NCBI GenBank assembly: GCA_902363555.1
Contig: CABJAM010000005.1
Span: forward strand, 434,001 to 498,000
Direction: 5' to 3'
Source of the DNA: Lachnospiraceae bacterium
Lineage (GTDB): Bacteria > Bacillota > Clostridia > Lachnospirales > Lachnospiraceae
DNA: 64,000 nucleotides
Shown in pieces: positions 1 through 8,936 of this stretch. The notes below the pieces were generated by a model, which saw only the letters and a program-made list of their open reading frames with translations, made no database searches and was not told where the DNA came from. Numbering within the stretch: the stretch's first letter is position 1; each line of letters begins with the position of its first letter. The translations under genes were made by a program, and so were the position numbers.

Positions 1-13
1 TTATTTCTTTATA

Positions 14-1615
14 TTACTTATTGTTTTGGGCAATCCATTCATTTAATCTTGTCTGATTTTCCTTAATAACATCATCAATACCGGCATCCTTTAGCGCCCG
101 AATAAACTGTGGAAGCACTTCATCCGGATCAACGGATCCCGTTTCTAAAGCAGGTCTGTACTGATTCATGACATCGTTGATCGCCGCAATCTCTGTTTTC
201 ATTGTATTTGGATTGAAAACATAACCTAAATATGGGGAAATACATTCCTGTGGAATATTATAATTCCAATCTTCCAAATCGGCAAAATAACTCTTGTCAA
301 GCGGTGCAAACATATCACGCTTTGTCGGTGATCCATAAAATTTTGCCTGCATACCATAGCCTACAGTCGATGCATCCAGACCCTCAGGATAATCAATGAT
401 ACGGTCGGTATCTGTTTTTACATAATGTATATTTTCTATACCATTATAAATCAAATTAATAATATCAATGTCACTGTGGAGCAGTGATAAAAACTGCATG
501 GTTTTGGCAGGGTCCGCGCATGTTACAGGGATACACCAATTTGCATCCTGATACATATTCGTATTAACATATCTCTGCGATACATTTAACGCAGTCATAT
601 CCATCTTATAATTTCTTTCTGTCTGTTCTTCCATATCCAGATAGGTATAATTTGAAACCATCATGCCACGGCCATTAACCATATAAGAATCCACGGTTTC
701 AGAGCTTGTCAATACATCTGGATTAATATATCCGGCTTCATACCATTTTCTCATCCATTTACAATGATTTGCGTATTCCTCTGTTTCATAAACATTTTCG
801 ATAGTCTTTCCTGCACGACCGTTGTCCATAATACCTCCGGTAGCAGCACTTGAGCCAAGATAATCAACAATTTTATACCTGTCAAAGGATGTCTCACTTG
901 ATCCAACCATAATTAACGGATAAAAATCTTCACCTTCTCCGGCCTTTACAACTTCAAAAATCTTATCAATGTCTTCATAAGTCAATTGCTTTGTTTCATC
1001 CATATATTCCTGTAAATTATATTTTTCAAGTAAATCTGTTCTGGCCAGGTAGCCATACTGCTTTGAAAATACATCAATTGATGGGATTCCCCAAAGCGTT
1101 CCATCAATATATCCACCTGCAATAGCCTCGCCCACATCCTCTGCAATTTCAGTGCCATATTGCTCGTACAGGTCGTCCAGCGGAATCACAAGATTGTTAC
1201 TGACATACTGAAGAAATCCTGAAAATCTTGACCCGAGGACCAGATCCACCTGCTCCCCTGATGTGATCATCAAAGACATCTGTGTCATAGATTCCGGGAG
1301 GGTTACCGGATAAATCGTTACCTCTACCCCTATTTTTTCTCTCGAAATGTCATTAATTGCATCCTGCACCATCTGGATATCTGGCTTTAACGTACCTGGA
1401 TAAACATATTCCATTACCAAATGGTAAATCCCATCATTTGATTCGTGTTCGGAAACTGATGCACTGTCAGACGCTTTATTTAGCGTTTGCTGAGTGTCAT
1501 CCATACTTCCGCCTGGATCACCACTTCCGGATGACGTGTTTCCACATCCTGCCAGAGTGCACATGACTGACATGATTGTCAGCAGAGCCGTAAATAATTT
1601 TGTAAACTTTTTCAT
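14..1615 (-). CDS. ABC-type carbohydrate solute-binding lipoprotein
   Basis: This is a 533-residue extracellular solute-binding protein of the LplA/YtcQ type, expected to capture an oligosaccharide outside the cell for an ABC importer. Residues 1-24 form a lipoprotein signal peptide ending in the lipobox LAGC, with Cys24 as lipidation site, followed by a Ser/Gly-rich spacer. I chose the ATG at 1615 because GGGAGGT lies just upstream; a TTG five codons earlier overlaps that site. The protein is a distant relative of the binding protein at 20875-22443. The YesN/YesM regulators lie directly upstream on the same strand. Any permeases would lie beyond the window edge, so the substrate cannot be told. 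DNA here is AT-richer than in the housekeeping genes. Confidence 0.88.
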   Translation of the reverse strand: MKKFTKLFTALLTIMSVMCTLAGCGNTSSGSGDPGGSMDDTQQTLNKASDSASVSEHESNDGIYHLVMEYVYPGTLKPDIQMVQDAINDISREKIGVEVTIYPVTLPESMTQMSLMITSGEQVDLVLGSRFSGFLQYVSNNLVIPLDDLYEQYGTEIAEDVGEAIAGGYIDGTLWGIPSIDVFSKQYGYLARTDLLEKYNLQEYMDETKQLTYEDIDKIFEVVKAGEGEDFYPLIMVGSSETSFDRYKIVDYLGSSAATGGIMDNGRAGKTIENVYETEEYANHCKWMRKWYEAGYINPDVLTSSETVDSYMVNGRGMMVSNYTYLDMEEQTERNYKMDMTALNVSQRYVNTNMYQDANWCIPVTCADPAKTMQFLSLLHSDIDIINLIYNGIENIHYVKTDTDRIIDYPEGLDASTVGYGMQAKFYGSPTKRDMFAPLDKSYFADLEDWNYNIPQECISPYLGYVFNPNTMKTEIAAINDVMNQYRPALETGSVDPDEVLPQFIRALKDAGIDDVIKENQTRLNEWIAQNNK

Positions 1616-1661
1616 TTCCTGACCTCCCAATAGTGTTTTTAAGTTCTGAACTTATAACCCT

Positions 1662-1690
1662 ATTATATAGCCGGACAGCATCCGGCTAAA
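1662..1690 (-). promoter_or_regulatory. Putative promoter of the binding-protein gene with palindromic spacer
   Basis: On the minus strand a perfect TATAAT (1667-1662) lies 17 bases from a weak TTTAGC. The spacer is almost filled by a perfect inverted repeat, TAGCCGGA-5-TCCGGCTA (1668-1688). This could be an operator, or a hairpin ending the upstream regulator transcript. The -10 is convincing; the -35 is not. Confidence 0.4.
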
Positions 1691-1728
1691 TAGCGCCAAG
1701 CGATTAAAACCTATCGATTTCCGACATT

Positions 1729-2520
1729 TTAATTCTGTTCACGATTACAAATTTGGCTTGGAAGACATCCATGTACTTTTTTAAACATTTTCACAAAATT
1801 TGCATAGCTTTCATAGCACAATAATTCGGATACAACTGTGGGAGACATTTCCTTTTTTTGTATGAGCTCCATCGCCAGGTACATACGCTCATTAATAATA
1901 AAACGATTGACCGAAACTCCATGAACCTTCTTAAAAACCCGATTCAAATAATCTGCATTTAAATGGCAGATGTTTGCCAAATCCTCCACAGAAAACCGCT
2001 CTGTCAGATGATTTAAAATATATTCTTTAACTTTATCCACAGCATGTTTGCTATTAATATAATTTTCCGAATTGGATATCACATCACATTTTTCCTGATA
2101 CAACTGCTTCCCATAATTAATCATTCTTTTATTTGTTTCCATTTCCTGAACTAAAACGCCAACCTTTATAAGCATATTTTCTATATCTTCGTTCGTAACA
2201 GGTTTAAGCAGATAATCGATACACTCAAGAGCAATTGCCTCTTTTGCATACTCAAATTTAGCATGACATGTAAGTAAAACAGCCTTAGTTTTTCTTTCAG
2301 GATAACTGCGTCGGATCCACGATAAAAAAGATAAGCCATTTTCAATGGGCATTTCTACATCAAGAAGCAGTAGATCGATGACTTCTTTTTCATATATTTT
2401 TTTAGCATCCTGCACATTTGATGCTGTAAACAATTCTGTAACACCATATTTATCCCATGAAATAGATTTTTTCATAGTTTCTAATGATAGTACTTCGTCA
2501 TCCACTAATAATACTTTCAC
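1729..2520 (-). CDS. YesN-type response regulator (REC + AraC HTH)
   Basis: This 263-residue cytoplasmic regulator has an N-terminal receiver domain (about 1-120; acidic pair Asp7/Asp8, phosphoacceptor Asp54 in LLLLDVEMP, conserved Lys near 108 in LLKP) and a C-terminal AraC double helix-turn-helix (about 165-263). The GTG start shares four bases with the kinase stop codon (GTGA), indicating translational coupling. The likely target is the binding-protein gene directly downstream at 14-1615. The middle linker is short compared with the 530-residue paralogue at 22559-24151. Confidence 0.88.
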   Translation of the reverse strand: MKVLLVDDEVLSLETMKKSISWDKYGVTELFTASNVQDAKKIYEKEVIDLLLLDVEMPIENGLSFLSWIRRSYPERKTKAVLLTCHAKFEYAKEAIALECIDYLLKPVTNEDIENMLIKVGVLVQEMETNKRMINYGKQLYQEKCDVISNSENYINSKHAVDKVKEYILNHLTERFSVEDLANICHLNADYLNRVFKKVHGVSVNRFIINERMYLAMELIQKKEMSPTVVSELLCYESYANFVKMFKKVHGCLPSQICNREQN

Positions 2521-4151
2521 GGCTGATTTCCCCCAAATCGATCATCATAAATTCTGATTATTACTTTAGTTCCCTGTCCGTATTCCGACTCCACATACAT
2601 TTCTGCAGACTCTTCGTATAACATTCTCAATCGCTTTTTTGAATTCCATATGCCAATATGCGTTCCGTCCTTTTTTATCACCTTTTCATTATTCTGAATG
2701 TGTTCCAATATTTCACTTTCAATACCAATGCCATCATCCATCACAGATAATTCTATATATCCGTTTAAATAATGGGCCCTGACATATATTGCAATTTCAT
2801 TTCCGGGAGACAACGTATATTTTGCAGTATTTTCCACAAGCTCCAACAATATCATGGTTGGTATCTTATAATCATAAAGCTTTGATTCAATATCATAATT
2901 TATTGTAAACATGTCAGGATATTGATATTCTAAAATACTGCAATAATTATCGATTAAGGCCATCTCCATTCTTAATTCATGATAATCATCCGACTCAAAT
3001 ATTTCTCTGAAATATTGCGATAAAAACTTAGCCACATGTTGGATTCCACTATAATTTTTTAAAACAGACATATTAAAGATAATGTTGAAAATATTCAAAA
3101 TAAAATGTGGCCGTACTTGTAACTGGATATTTCTTCGAATAATCTTTTCCCTTTCAATCTCTTTTTCATAGTTTTCAATACGCAGATGCTCTAACTGATT
3201 TGACATTTTATTAAATAAGACAGCAACATGATTAAATTCCTTAGATTGTAAATCCTCCTGGATACGATATTTCTGATTTCCACTCTCAAGTTGATTTAAA
3301 GCCTTCTCTACAGCTTTCAGTGGACGAATCAGTACGAATTTAAACCAAATATATATCAAAGGAACTAATAGTAAATATACAAAAGATAAAATTATTTCCA
3401 ACTTTCCGAAGAAAGTTAATCGATGAAAAATTTCGTTATATTTTATATTGGCTACTAATGCCAAAGAGGACACATTGGATTTTACGTATATACTATCTTT
3501 ATTTTTTTCGGGATTCTCTTTTTGGAATTCCAATGTAATATCCGTTTTAAAATTATCTGCAAAGGATAAGTCATCTAACATACTTAATGTCTTTTCTAAA
3601 AAGGTATTACCCTTAAGTATCGCGCCATAAATAAAATCCCCATAAAACCAAACCTTATATATGTATATATCTGATCCATCCGCCAACAGTTTCCATTCTT
3701 TTTGATCATTATCTTGAATGATCTCTTTTATAGCATTGTGAATTTTACGATGTTCTTCACTTCTCATCCCAGAATATGCAATAATCGCATGTTCTGTATC
3801 GTAAAATTTGTAAAAGAAAAATCCATCAATATCATTTATTAAAACCTGATTATTTAATTCTCTATATACTTTATTTTGAGCCAAAATAGTCGCACTACTA
3901 TTTTTTCCCAGCGACATCTTTATAAAATCAGAATTTTCACTCTTTAATTGATACATATATCTCTCAATATAGTATATTTTATTATCCAGATTGTTCATAG
4001 ATAATTCCATCAGGTTGTTATAAGATGTCTCCTGCTGAGACGTAAGTATTGAAATATAACTTTTAGTGCTAAAAAGCAACAGAATATTTAACGGAAAAAT
4101 TGCGATAATAAAAAAGCATAGAATCTTTCTAATAATAGATTTTTGGTTCAT
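2517..4151 (-). CDS. YesM-type sensor histidine kinase
   Basis: This is a 544-residue membrane sensor. It has an N-terminal membrane segment, a large extracytoplasmic sensing region, a second membrane segment around residues 250-275, a HAMP-like linker, a His_kinase domain (LQVRPHFILN with the phosphoacceptor His) and a HATPase domain (N box ELVENTAKY, G box DDGIGI). I chose the ATG at 4151, preceded by GTGGGG; an in-frame TTG lies nine codons upstream. It overlaps the response regulator and should phosphorylate it in response to an extracellular sugar or sugar-loaded binding protein. Confidence 0.86.
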   Translation of the reverse strand: MNQKSIIRKILCFFIIAIFPLNILLLFSTKSYISILTSQQETSYNNLMELSMNNLDNKIYYIERYMYQLKSENSDFIKMSLGKNSSATILAQNKVYRELNNQVLINDIDGFFFYKFYDTEHAIIAYSGMRSEEHRKIHNAIKEIIQDNDQKEWKLLADGSDIYIYKVWFYGDFIYGAILKGNTFLEKTLSMLDDLSFADNFKTDITLEFQKENPEKNKDSIYVKSNVSSLALVANIKYNEIFHRLTFFGKLEIILSFVYLLLVPLIYIWFKFVLIRPLKAVEKALNQLESGNQKYRIQEDLQSKEFNHVAVLFNKMSNQLEHLRIENYEKEIEREKIIRRNIQLQVRPHFILNIFNIIFNMSVLKNYSGIQHVAKFLSQYFREIFESDDYHELRMEMALIDNYCSILEYQYPDMFTINYDIESKLYDYKIPTMILLELVENTAKYTLSPGNEIAIYVRAHYLNGYIELSVMDDGIGIESEILEHIQNNEKVIKKDGTHIGIWNSKKRLRMLYEESAEMYVESEYGQGTKVIIRIYDDRFGGNQP

Positions 4152-4233
4152 AAGACGCCCCACTTTATACATAGACAATATTTTTTCTTACAGATTTTCC
4201 AAATGTTTTTTATTTTCAGATATGTTCAATTTT

Positions 4234-4262
4234 ATTATATCGTTTTTACATAATATAGTCAA
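4234..4262 (-). promoter_or_regulatory. Sigma-A promoter for the kinase-regulator operon
   Basis: On the minus strand TTGACT (4262-4257) is separated by exactly 17 bases from a perfect TATAAT (4239-4234), about 80 bases upstream of the kinase start. The rest of the AT-rich gap 4152-4448 holds only this promoter and the mtaB terminator. Confidence 0.75.
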
Positions 4263-4402
4263 CGCAAACAGACGCTTAATGGAATTAAATATATTTCTTT
4301 TTCGTCATCATATTTCTAATCCCGAAGAAATAATAGCATCTGTGAGACAATCTGTGTTAAAACTATTGCTGATGGATAAGGCCCATTAGAATTATCATTT
4401 AT

Positions 4403-4442
4403 AAAAAAATAGCATTGATATTATTGAAAAATACCAATGCTA
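4403..4442 (-). terminator. Rho-independent terminator after mtaB
   Basis: Read on the minus strand, TAGCATTG and CAATGCTA form a hairpin (4410-4442) followed by a run of seven T (complement of 4403-4409), just past the mtaB stop codon. Confidence 0.75.
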
Positions 4443-4448
4443 ATATTT

Positions 4449-5903
4449 CTATTCGCTTTCGCAAATCACAAAATCTTCATTTAATTTTAAAGATATCCGC
4501 CCCCGGACGATGGAATTGGCCTTTTCTTCCGGCAGATCCATGGCCACCCGGATATATTCCTTCGTATGTCCGGTCATATAGGTTTTTCCGTCAATTTCCA
4601 CCGATTCTTCCAGAAGGACGTCCACAGGGCTCCCCTTCCACGCCTGGATAAAGTCATCGTGCAGCCGCTCATTTAAAGCCAGCAGCCTGGCGCTCCGGAT
4701 ATTTTTAATGCTCTCATCCACCTGCTGCTCCATGGAAGCCGCCCGGGTTCCCTCTCTTTTTGAGTATTTAAAAATATGCATCTGGGCAAAGGCGATATGC
4801 TCCAGAAACTTTTCCGTCTCGGCAAACTCTTCCTCCGTCTCCCCGGGAAATCCTACGATGACATCCGTCGTAATAGCCGGCCGGTCAAAATATTTTCTTA
4901 ACAGCGCACAGCACGCATCGTACTGCCGGGTCGTATACTTCCGGTTCATCCGGGCAAGGGTGGCATCGCAGCCGCTTTGCAGGGACAGATGGAACTGTGG
5001 GCAGATTTTGTCAATGGCACCAAGACGCTTTGTAAATTCCTCCGTTACGATCCGTGGCTCCAGGGAGCCCAGGCGGATGCGCTCCAGCCCCGGAATGTCG
5101 GCCAGCGCTTCGATCAGCCGGGTCAGATGCTCGTCCTTTGTACAATCATTATATTCCTCACCGGAAAAATCCAGTCCATAGGATGAGATATGTATCCCGG
5201 TAAGTACAATTTCCTTATAGCCCTTCCCTGCCAGCCCGGCAACCTCAGATATAATGTCCTCCGCCTTCCGGCTGCGCACCCGGCCTCTGGCGTAGGGTAT
5301 GATGCAGTAGGAGCAGAACTGGTTGCAGCCGTCCTGGATTTTGATGTAGGCCCGTGTATGCTCGCTGACGCGGCTGATATGCAGAGTTTCATACACGTTT
5401 GTATGGTTGATGTCAATAACGCTGGCCACAGCGTCAGCCCCGGACGCATTTACGCGGTCAGACGCCGCGTCACGGCCCGGCGCTTCGTCATTATCCGGTG
5501 CAGCGTCACCGTCCGGAGCCGAGTCAGCGGCAGGTGCTGCGCCTTCCTGCTGCGCCCGTCTTTGCATCAGTGCTTCCACCAGCGCCACAATCTCCGACTT
5601 TTTGTTATTGCCCACGATCAGATCCACTGCAGAATCCTCAAGCAACTGGTCTTTTGCCGCCTGGACATAGCAGCCCGCCGCCACGATGATCCCCTGGGGA
5701 TTTTTCTTCCGGGCCCGGTGGAGCATCTGACGGGACTTGCGGTCCGCAATGTTGGTCACTGTGCATGTATTTATAATATAAATGTCCGCTGCCCCGCCAA
5801 AAGGACGGATCTCATAGCCGGCGGCTGAAAAAAGCTCCTCCATGGCATCCGTCTCATATTGATTGACCTTGCAGCCCAATGTGCAAAATGCAACACTTTT
5901 CAT
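4449..5903 (-). CDS. mtaB: tRNA t6A37 methylthiotransferase MtaB
   Basis: This radical-SAM enzyme converts t6A37 to ms2t6A37 in tRNAs reading ANN codons. The N-terminal UPF0004 domain opens with FCTLGCKVNQYETD and carries further Cys in NTCTVTN and AAGCYV (auxiliary cluster). The radical-SAM motif is CNQFCSYC; a TRAM domain ends the protein. At 484 residues it is about 45 longer than usual because of an Asp/Ala-rich linker (DNA 5410-5555) between the first two domains. The ATG at 5903 has GGAGG six bases upstream; another ATG at 5909 touches the Shine-Dalgarno. It sits downstream of the rsmE/prmA region as in many Firmicutes. Confidence 0.92.
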   Translation of the reverse strand: MKSVAFCTLGCKVNQYETDAMEELFSAAGYEIRPFGGAADIYIINTCTVTNIADRKSRQMLHRARKKNPQGIIVAAGCYVQAAKDQLLEDSAVDLIVGNNKKSEIVALVEALMQRRAQQEGAAPAADSAPDGDAAPDNDEAPGRDAASDRVNASGADAVASVIDINHTNVYETLHISRVSEHTRAYIKIQDGCNQFCSYCIIPYARGRVRSRKAEDIISEVAGLAGKGYKEIVLTGIHISSYGLDFSGEEYNDCTKDEHLTRLIEALADIPGLERIRLGSLEPRIVTEEFTKRLGAIDKICPQFHLSLQSGCDATLARMNRKYTTRQYDACCALLRKYFDRPAITTDVIVGFPGETEEEFAETEKFLEHIAFAQMHIFKYSKREGTRAASMEQQVDESIKNIRSARLLALNERLHDDFIQAWKGSPVDVLLEESVEIDGKTYMTGHTKEYIRVAMDLPEEKANSIVRGRISLKLNEDFVICESE

Positions 5904-6029
5904 AGTCATCCTCCGTTATTTATCCTTTTTAGACATTTTACCGGTTTATCCGGCTTTTACTGTCACAACATGTCTTGAAATTTCATTCAGGTTTCACATA
6001 TATTTTACACGAACTTTGCGAATATCGTA

Positions 6030-6058
6030 TTGACTTTTTTGCTCCTGAATTGTACTAT
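6030..6058 (+). promoter_or_regulatory. Sigma-A promoter for the HPr-like gene
   Basis: TTGACT (6030-6035), a 17-base spacer and TACTAT (6053-6058) lie about 50 bases upstream of the HPr-like start codon. Confidence 0.65.
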
Positions 6059-6108
6059 ATATCTATGAAATAAAAAAATATAAAAACACTATCAGGAGGG
6101 AATTTCTT

Positions 6109-6336
6109 ATGAAAACCGTTCAAATACGTCTTGACTCTATCGACAAAGTAAAATCCTTTGTAAACATTATCACAAAGTACGATACTGATTTTGATTTAAT
6201 TTCCGGCAGATATGTTATCGACGCTAAATCCATTATGGGGATTTTCAGCCTCGACTTATCCAGACCGATCGATCTGGCGATCCATAACGATGGCTGCGAT
6301 GAGATTCTGGACGTTTTAAAACCATTTATCATCTGA
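6109..6336 (+). CDS. HPr-like protein lacking the catalytic histidine
   Basis: This 75-residue protein aligns with HPr/Crh of the phosphotransferase system. The region around regulatory Ser46 is intact (DAKSIMGIFSLDL), but the active-site segment with His15 (GxHARPA in HPr) is replaced by DSIDKVKSF with no histidine. It therefore cannot relay phosphate from enzyme I. By analogy with Bacillus Crh it could be phosphorylated on Ser and act on CcpA-type regulation, but even the ARPA motif kept in Crh is gone. It has its own promoter, an AGGAGGG ribosome site and its own terminator, so it is monocistronic and divergent from mtaB. Confidence 0.8.
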   Translation: MKTVQIRLDSIDKVKSFVNIITKYDTDFDLISGRYVIDAKSIMGIFSLDLSRPIDLAIHNDGCDEILDVLKPFII

Positions 6337-6412
6337 TCCATATTTGATATCTGCTACATTTGTATATCTGCATACGGCGCTTTACAAAGCGCTGACAAGA
6401 CAACGAAACTGT

Positions 6413-6443
6413 GGGATGCCCGAAAAACGGACATCCCTTTTTT
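6413..6443 (+). terminator. Terminator after the HPr-like gene
   Basis: GGGATGCCCG and GGACATCCC form a stem with a short A-rich loop, followed by a run of T (6438-6443). Confidence 0.8.
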
Positions 6444-6528
6444 GTCACCATCTGGCGCTCACTACGCCCGACATTCCATTGCGCAGACGCTATCAGCACA
6501 TAACGGCTCCCCGGCTCCGCGCCAGATG

Positions 6529-7707
6529 CTATTCGCACATAACAACTTCCCGGCTCGCGATGGCCTCCTCGATCATATCCTCAATAATTCCTTCAAGATG
6601 GCGCTCGGAGCGCTCGATGATACGGATATTCGGCTTTGTCACCGGATGCTTGGCCACAAAAATGGTGCAGCAGTCCTCATACGGCAGGATCGATGTTTCA
6701 AAAGCGCCAATCTGCTCGGACACGGCTACAATATCATTTTTATCGAAGCCGATCACCGGACGGTACACCGGCATAGTGCATACGGCATTGGTGGCCGCCA
6801 GGCTCTGCATCGTCTGGCTGGCCACCTGACCGATGCTCTCGCCGGTAATAAGGCCCAGGGAACCGTCCTCTCTGGCAATACGCTCGGCAATCTTCATCAT
6901 ATAGCGGCGCATAATGATGGTCAGCTCCTCATGGGGGCATTTCTCATAAATCGCCAGCTGTATCTGAGTAAAATTGATAATATTCAGCTTGATCGGACCG
7001 GAATAACGGGCCACGATTTTTGCCAGATCCACAACCTTTTCCTTGGCCCGCTCGCTCGTATATGGAGGCGCATGGAAATAAGTGGCGTCGATCTTCACGC
7101 CCCGCTTGGCGATCATATAACCGGCCACCGGGCTGTCAATGCCGCCGGAAAGCAGCAGCATAGCCTTACCATTGGTTCCCACAGGCATACCGCCGGGGCC
7201 TGGGATGGACAGGGAATAAATATTGGTCTGTTCCCGGATTTCAATATTTAACAGCACATCCGGCTTATGCACATCCACAGAAAGCTCCGGGAAACGATCC
7301 AGCAGGTATTCGCCCATATCGGCGTTGATTTCCATGGAACGCTTTGGATAACGTTTATCCGCCCGTCTGGACTCCACCTTAAAAGTAAAATGCTTATCTG
7401 TATATACGGCGTCGATATAGTCGCCCACAGCCTGCGTCAGACACTCCCACCGACTGTCCTCACAGTGGACTACCGGGCAGATGGCTACAATGCCAAAGAC
7501 CCGCTTCAGCCGACCGATAACCTCATCATAGTCATAATCGGACAGGGCGTCCACATAAATCCGGCCCTGCTCCTTCGTTACGTTAAACTCACCGGCACCC
7601 TTTAAGGCAAACCGGATCTGGCGGATCAGAGCATCCTCGAACAGGTAACGGTTCTTTCCCTTCAAACCGATCTCGCCGTATTTGATCAAAAAAGCTTTAA
7701 ACATCAT
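6529..7707 (-). CDS. thiI: tRNA 4-thiouridine synthase ThiI
   Basis: ThiI adenylates U8 of tRNA and inserts sulfur received from a cysteine desulfurase. The 392-residue protein has an N-terminal ferredoxin-like/THUMP region and a PP-loop ATPase (SGGIDSPVAGY near residue 187). It lacks the C-terminal rhodanese domain of E. coli ThiI, the usual short form in Firmicutes. The first ATG of the pair at 7707 has GGGAGGA about ten bases upstream, inside the end of the desulfurase gene; only one base separates the genes, so they are cotranscribed and functionally paired. Confidence 0.93.
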   Translation of the reverse strand: MMFKAFLIKYGEIGLKGKNRYLFEDALIRQIRFALKGAGEFNVTKEQGRIYVDALSDYDYDEVIGRLKRVFGIVAICPVVHCEDSRWECLTQAVGDYIDAVYTDKHFTFKVESRRADKRYPKRSMEINADMGEYLLDRFPELSVDVHKPDVLLNIEIREQTNIYSLSIPGPGGMPVGTNGKAMLLLSGGIDSPVAGYMIAKRGVKIDATYFHAPPYTSERAKEKVVDLAKIVARYSGPIKLNIINFTQIQLAIYEKCPHEELTIIMRRYMMKIAERIAREDGSLGLITGESIGQVASQTMQSLAATNAVCTMPVYRPVIGFDKNDIVAVSEQIGAFETSILPYEDCCTIFVAKHPVTKPNIRIIERSERHLEGIIEDMIEEAIASREVVMCE

Positions 7708-7708
7708 A

Positions 7709-8887
7709 TTATCGTCTTCCTCCCGGAGTAAACCGCCGGAGCATGGGAACAATGCTGTTCAGTGCCTCCAGGCAGTAATCAATTTCTTCCTTAGTCGTAT
7801 CAAAGCAGAAGCTGAAGCGTATCGTGGCGTCTAACAGCTTCTTATCCACACCGATGGCCTTTAATGTGCCGCTGACCGTCGGATGATTGGATGAGCAGGC
7901 GGAGCCTGAGGATACGTAGATCCCCTTTTCCTCCAGAGCATGGAGCAGCACCTCCGCCCGCACATTGGCAAAGCTGACGCTGACAATATGGGGTGCCGGC
8001 CCTGAAAAGCCTTCCATCCGCTCTTCATAACCATTGACCTTCACAAGCTCCAGCTTTTTTACCGATTTTATAAAATAATCCCGAAGCTCATACAGCCGGT
8101 CCAGCTTTTCATCCAGACCGTCAAAAACATCCTTTACAGCCTGAGAAAGACCTGCCACACCGGGCACGTTCTCCGTGCCGGAGCGCATATCCTTCTGCTG
8201 GCCTCCGCCAAGGATCAACGGACGCACCTTCACCTTATCACGTATATAAATAAAACCCACACCTTTAGGACCATGGAGTTTATGGGCGCTCACCGACAGC
8301 ATATCTATATTCAGGCGTTTTGGATAAATATGCATTTTCCCAAAGCCCTGGATGGCATCCACATGAAATAAGGTCTGTGGATTTTTTTCTTTGATCCGCC
8401 GGCCGATCTGATCCAGCGGCTGTATCGTTCCGATTTCATTATTGACACACATCACCGAAACCAAAATCGTATCCGGCCGGATTGCCGCCGTGAGTGCCTC
8501 CAGATCCACGGTGCCCCGTGCATCCACCGGCAGATAGGTCACCTCAAAGCCCTGGCTTTCCAGATAGATCATGGGATTATATACCGACGCATGCTCAATG
8601 CGGGTCGTGATCAGATGACGGCCGGCACGCTGATTGGCCAGCGCCCCGCCGATCAGTGCCATATTATTGGATTCCGTACCACCGGAGGTGAAGGTGATCT
8701 CCTTTTCCTCCACCTTCAGTTCCCGGGCAATGGTTTCTCTGGCGTCTTTTATATAATGTTCAGCGGTCAGCCCCTTCATATGCAGAGACGACGGATTGCC
8801 AAAATTCAACTGCATAGCCTCCGTAATGACCCGGCATACACTGTCGTAGACACGAGTGGTGGCCGCATTGTCAAAATATGCTTCCAT
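7709..8887 (-). CDS. Cysteine desulfurase (NifS/IscS family)
   Basis: This PLP enzyme of 392 residues releases sulfur from cysteine as an enzyme-bound persulfide. Visible marks are the N-terminal YFDNAATT, the PLP lysine in SAHKLHGPKG and the catalytic Cys in SSGSACSS. The ATG at 8887 follows AAGGAG; the longer reading frame up to 8953 has no ribosome site and runs into rsmE. Close coupling to thiI suggests it is the dedicated sulfur donor for tRNA thiolation (NifZ/IscS-like), though an Fe-S role cannot be excluded. Confidence 0.92.
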   Translation of the reverse strand: MEAYFDNAATTRVYDSVCRVITEAMQLNFGNPSSLHMKGLTAEHYIKDARETIARELKVEEKEITFTSGGTESNNMALIGGALANQRAGRHLITTRIEHASVYNPMIYLESQGFEVTYLPVDARGTVDLEALTAAIRPDTILVSVMCVNNEIGTIQPLDQIGRRIKEKNPQTLFHVDAIQGFGKMHIYPKRLNIDMLSVSAHKLHGPKGVGFIYIRDKVKVRPLILGGGQQKDMRSGTENVPGVAGLSQAVKDVFDGLDEKLDRLYELRDYFIKSVKKLELVKVNGYEERMEGFSGPAPHIVSVSFANVRAEVLLHALEEKGIYVSSGSACSSNHPTVSGTLKAIGVDKKLLDATIRFSFCFDTTKEEIDYCLEALNSIVPMLRRFTPGGRR

Positions 8888-8936
8888 AAAAACTCCTTCC
8901 ACCGGATCATTTAAATCCAGCTCAAACAAATGGATA

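Noticed and set aside
14..1615. Calling the left-edge binding protein an orphan without permeases
   Set aside because: Downstream genes on its strand lie outside the window, so absence cannot be judged.
5190..5828. Plus-strand frame antisense to mtaB
   Set aside because: mtaB is a clear, conserved gene on the other strand; this frame has no ribosome site or recognisable domain.
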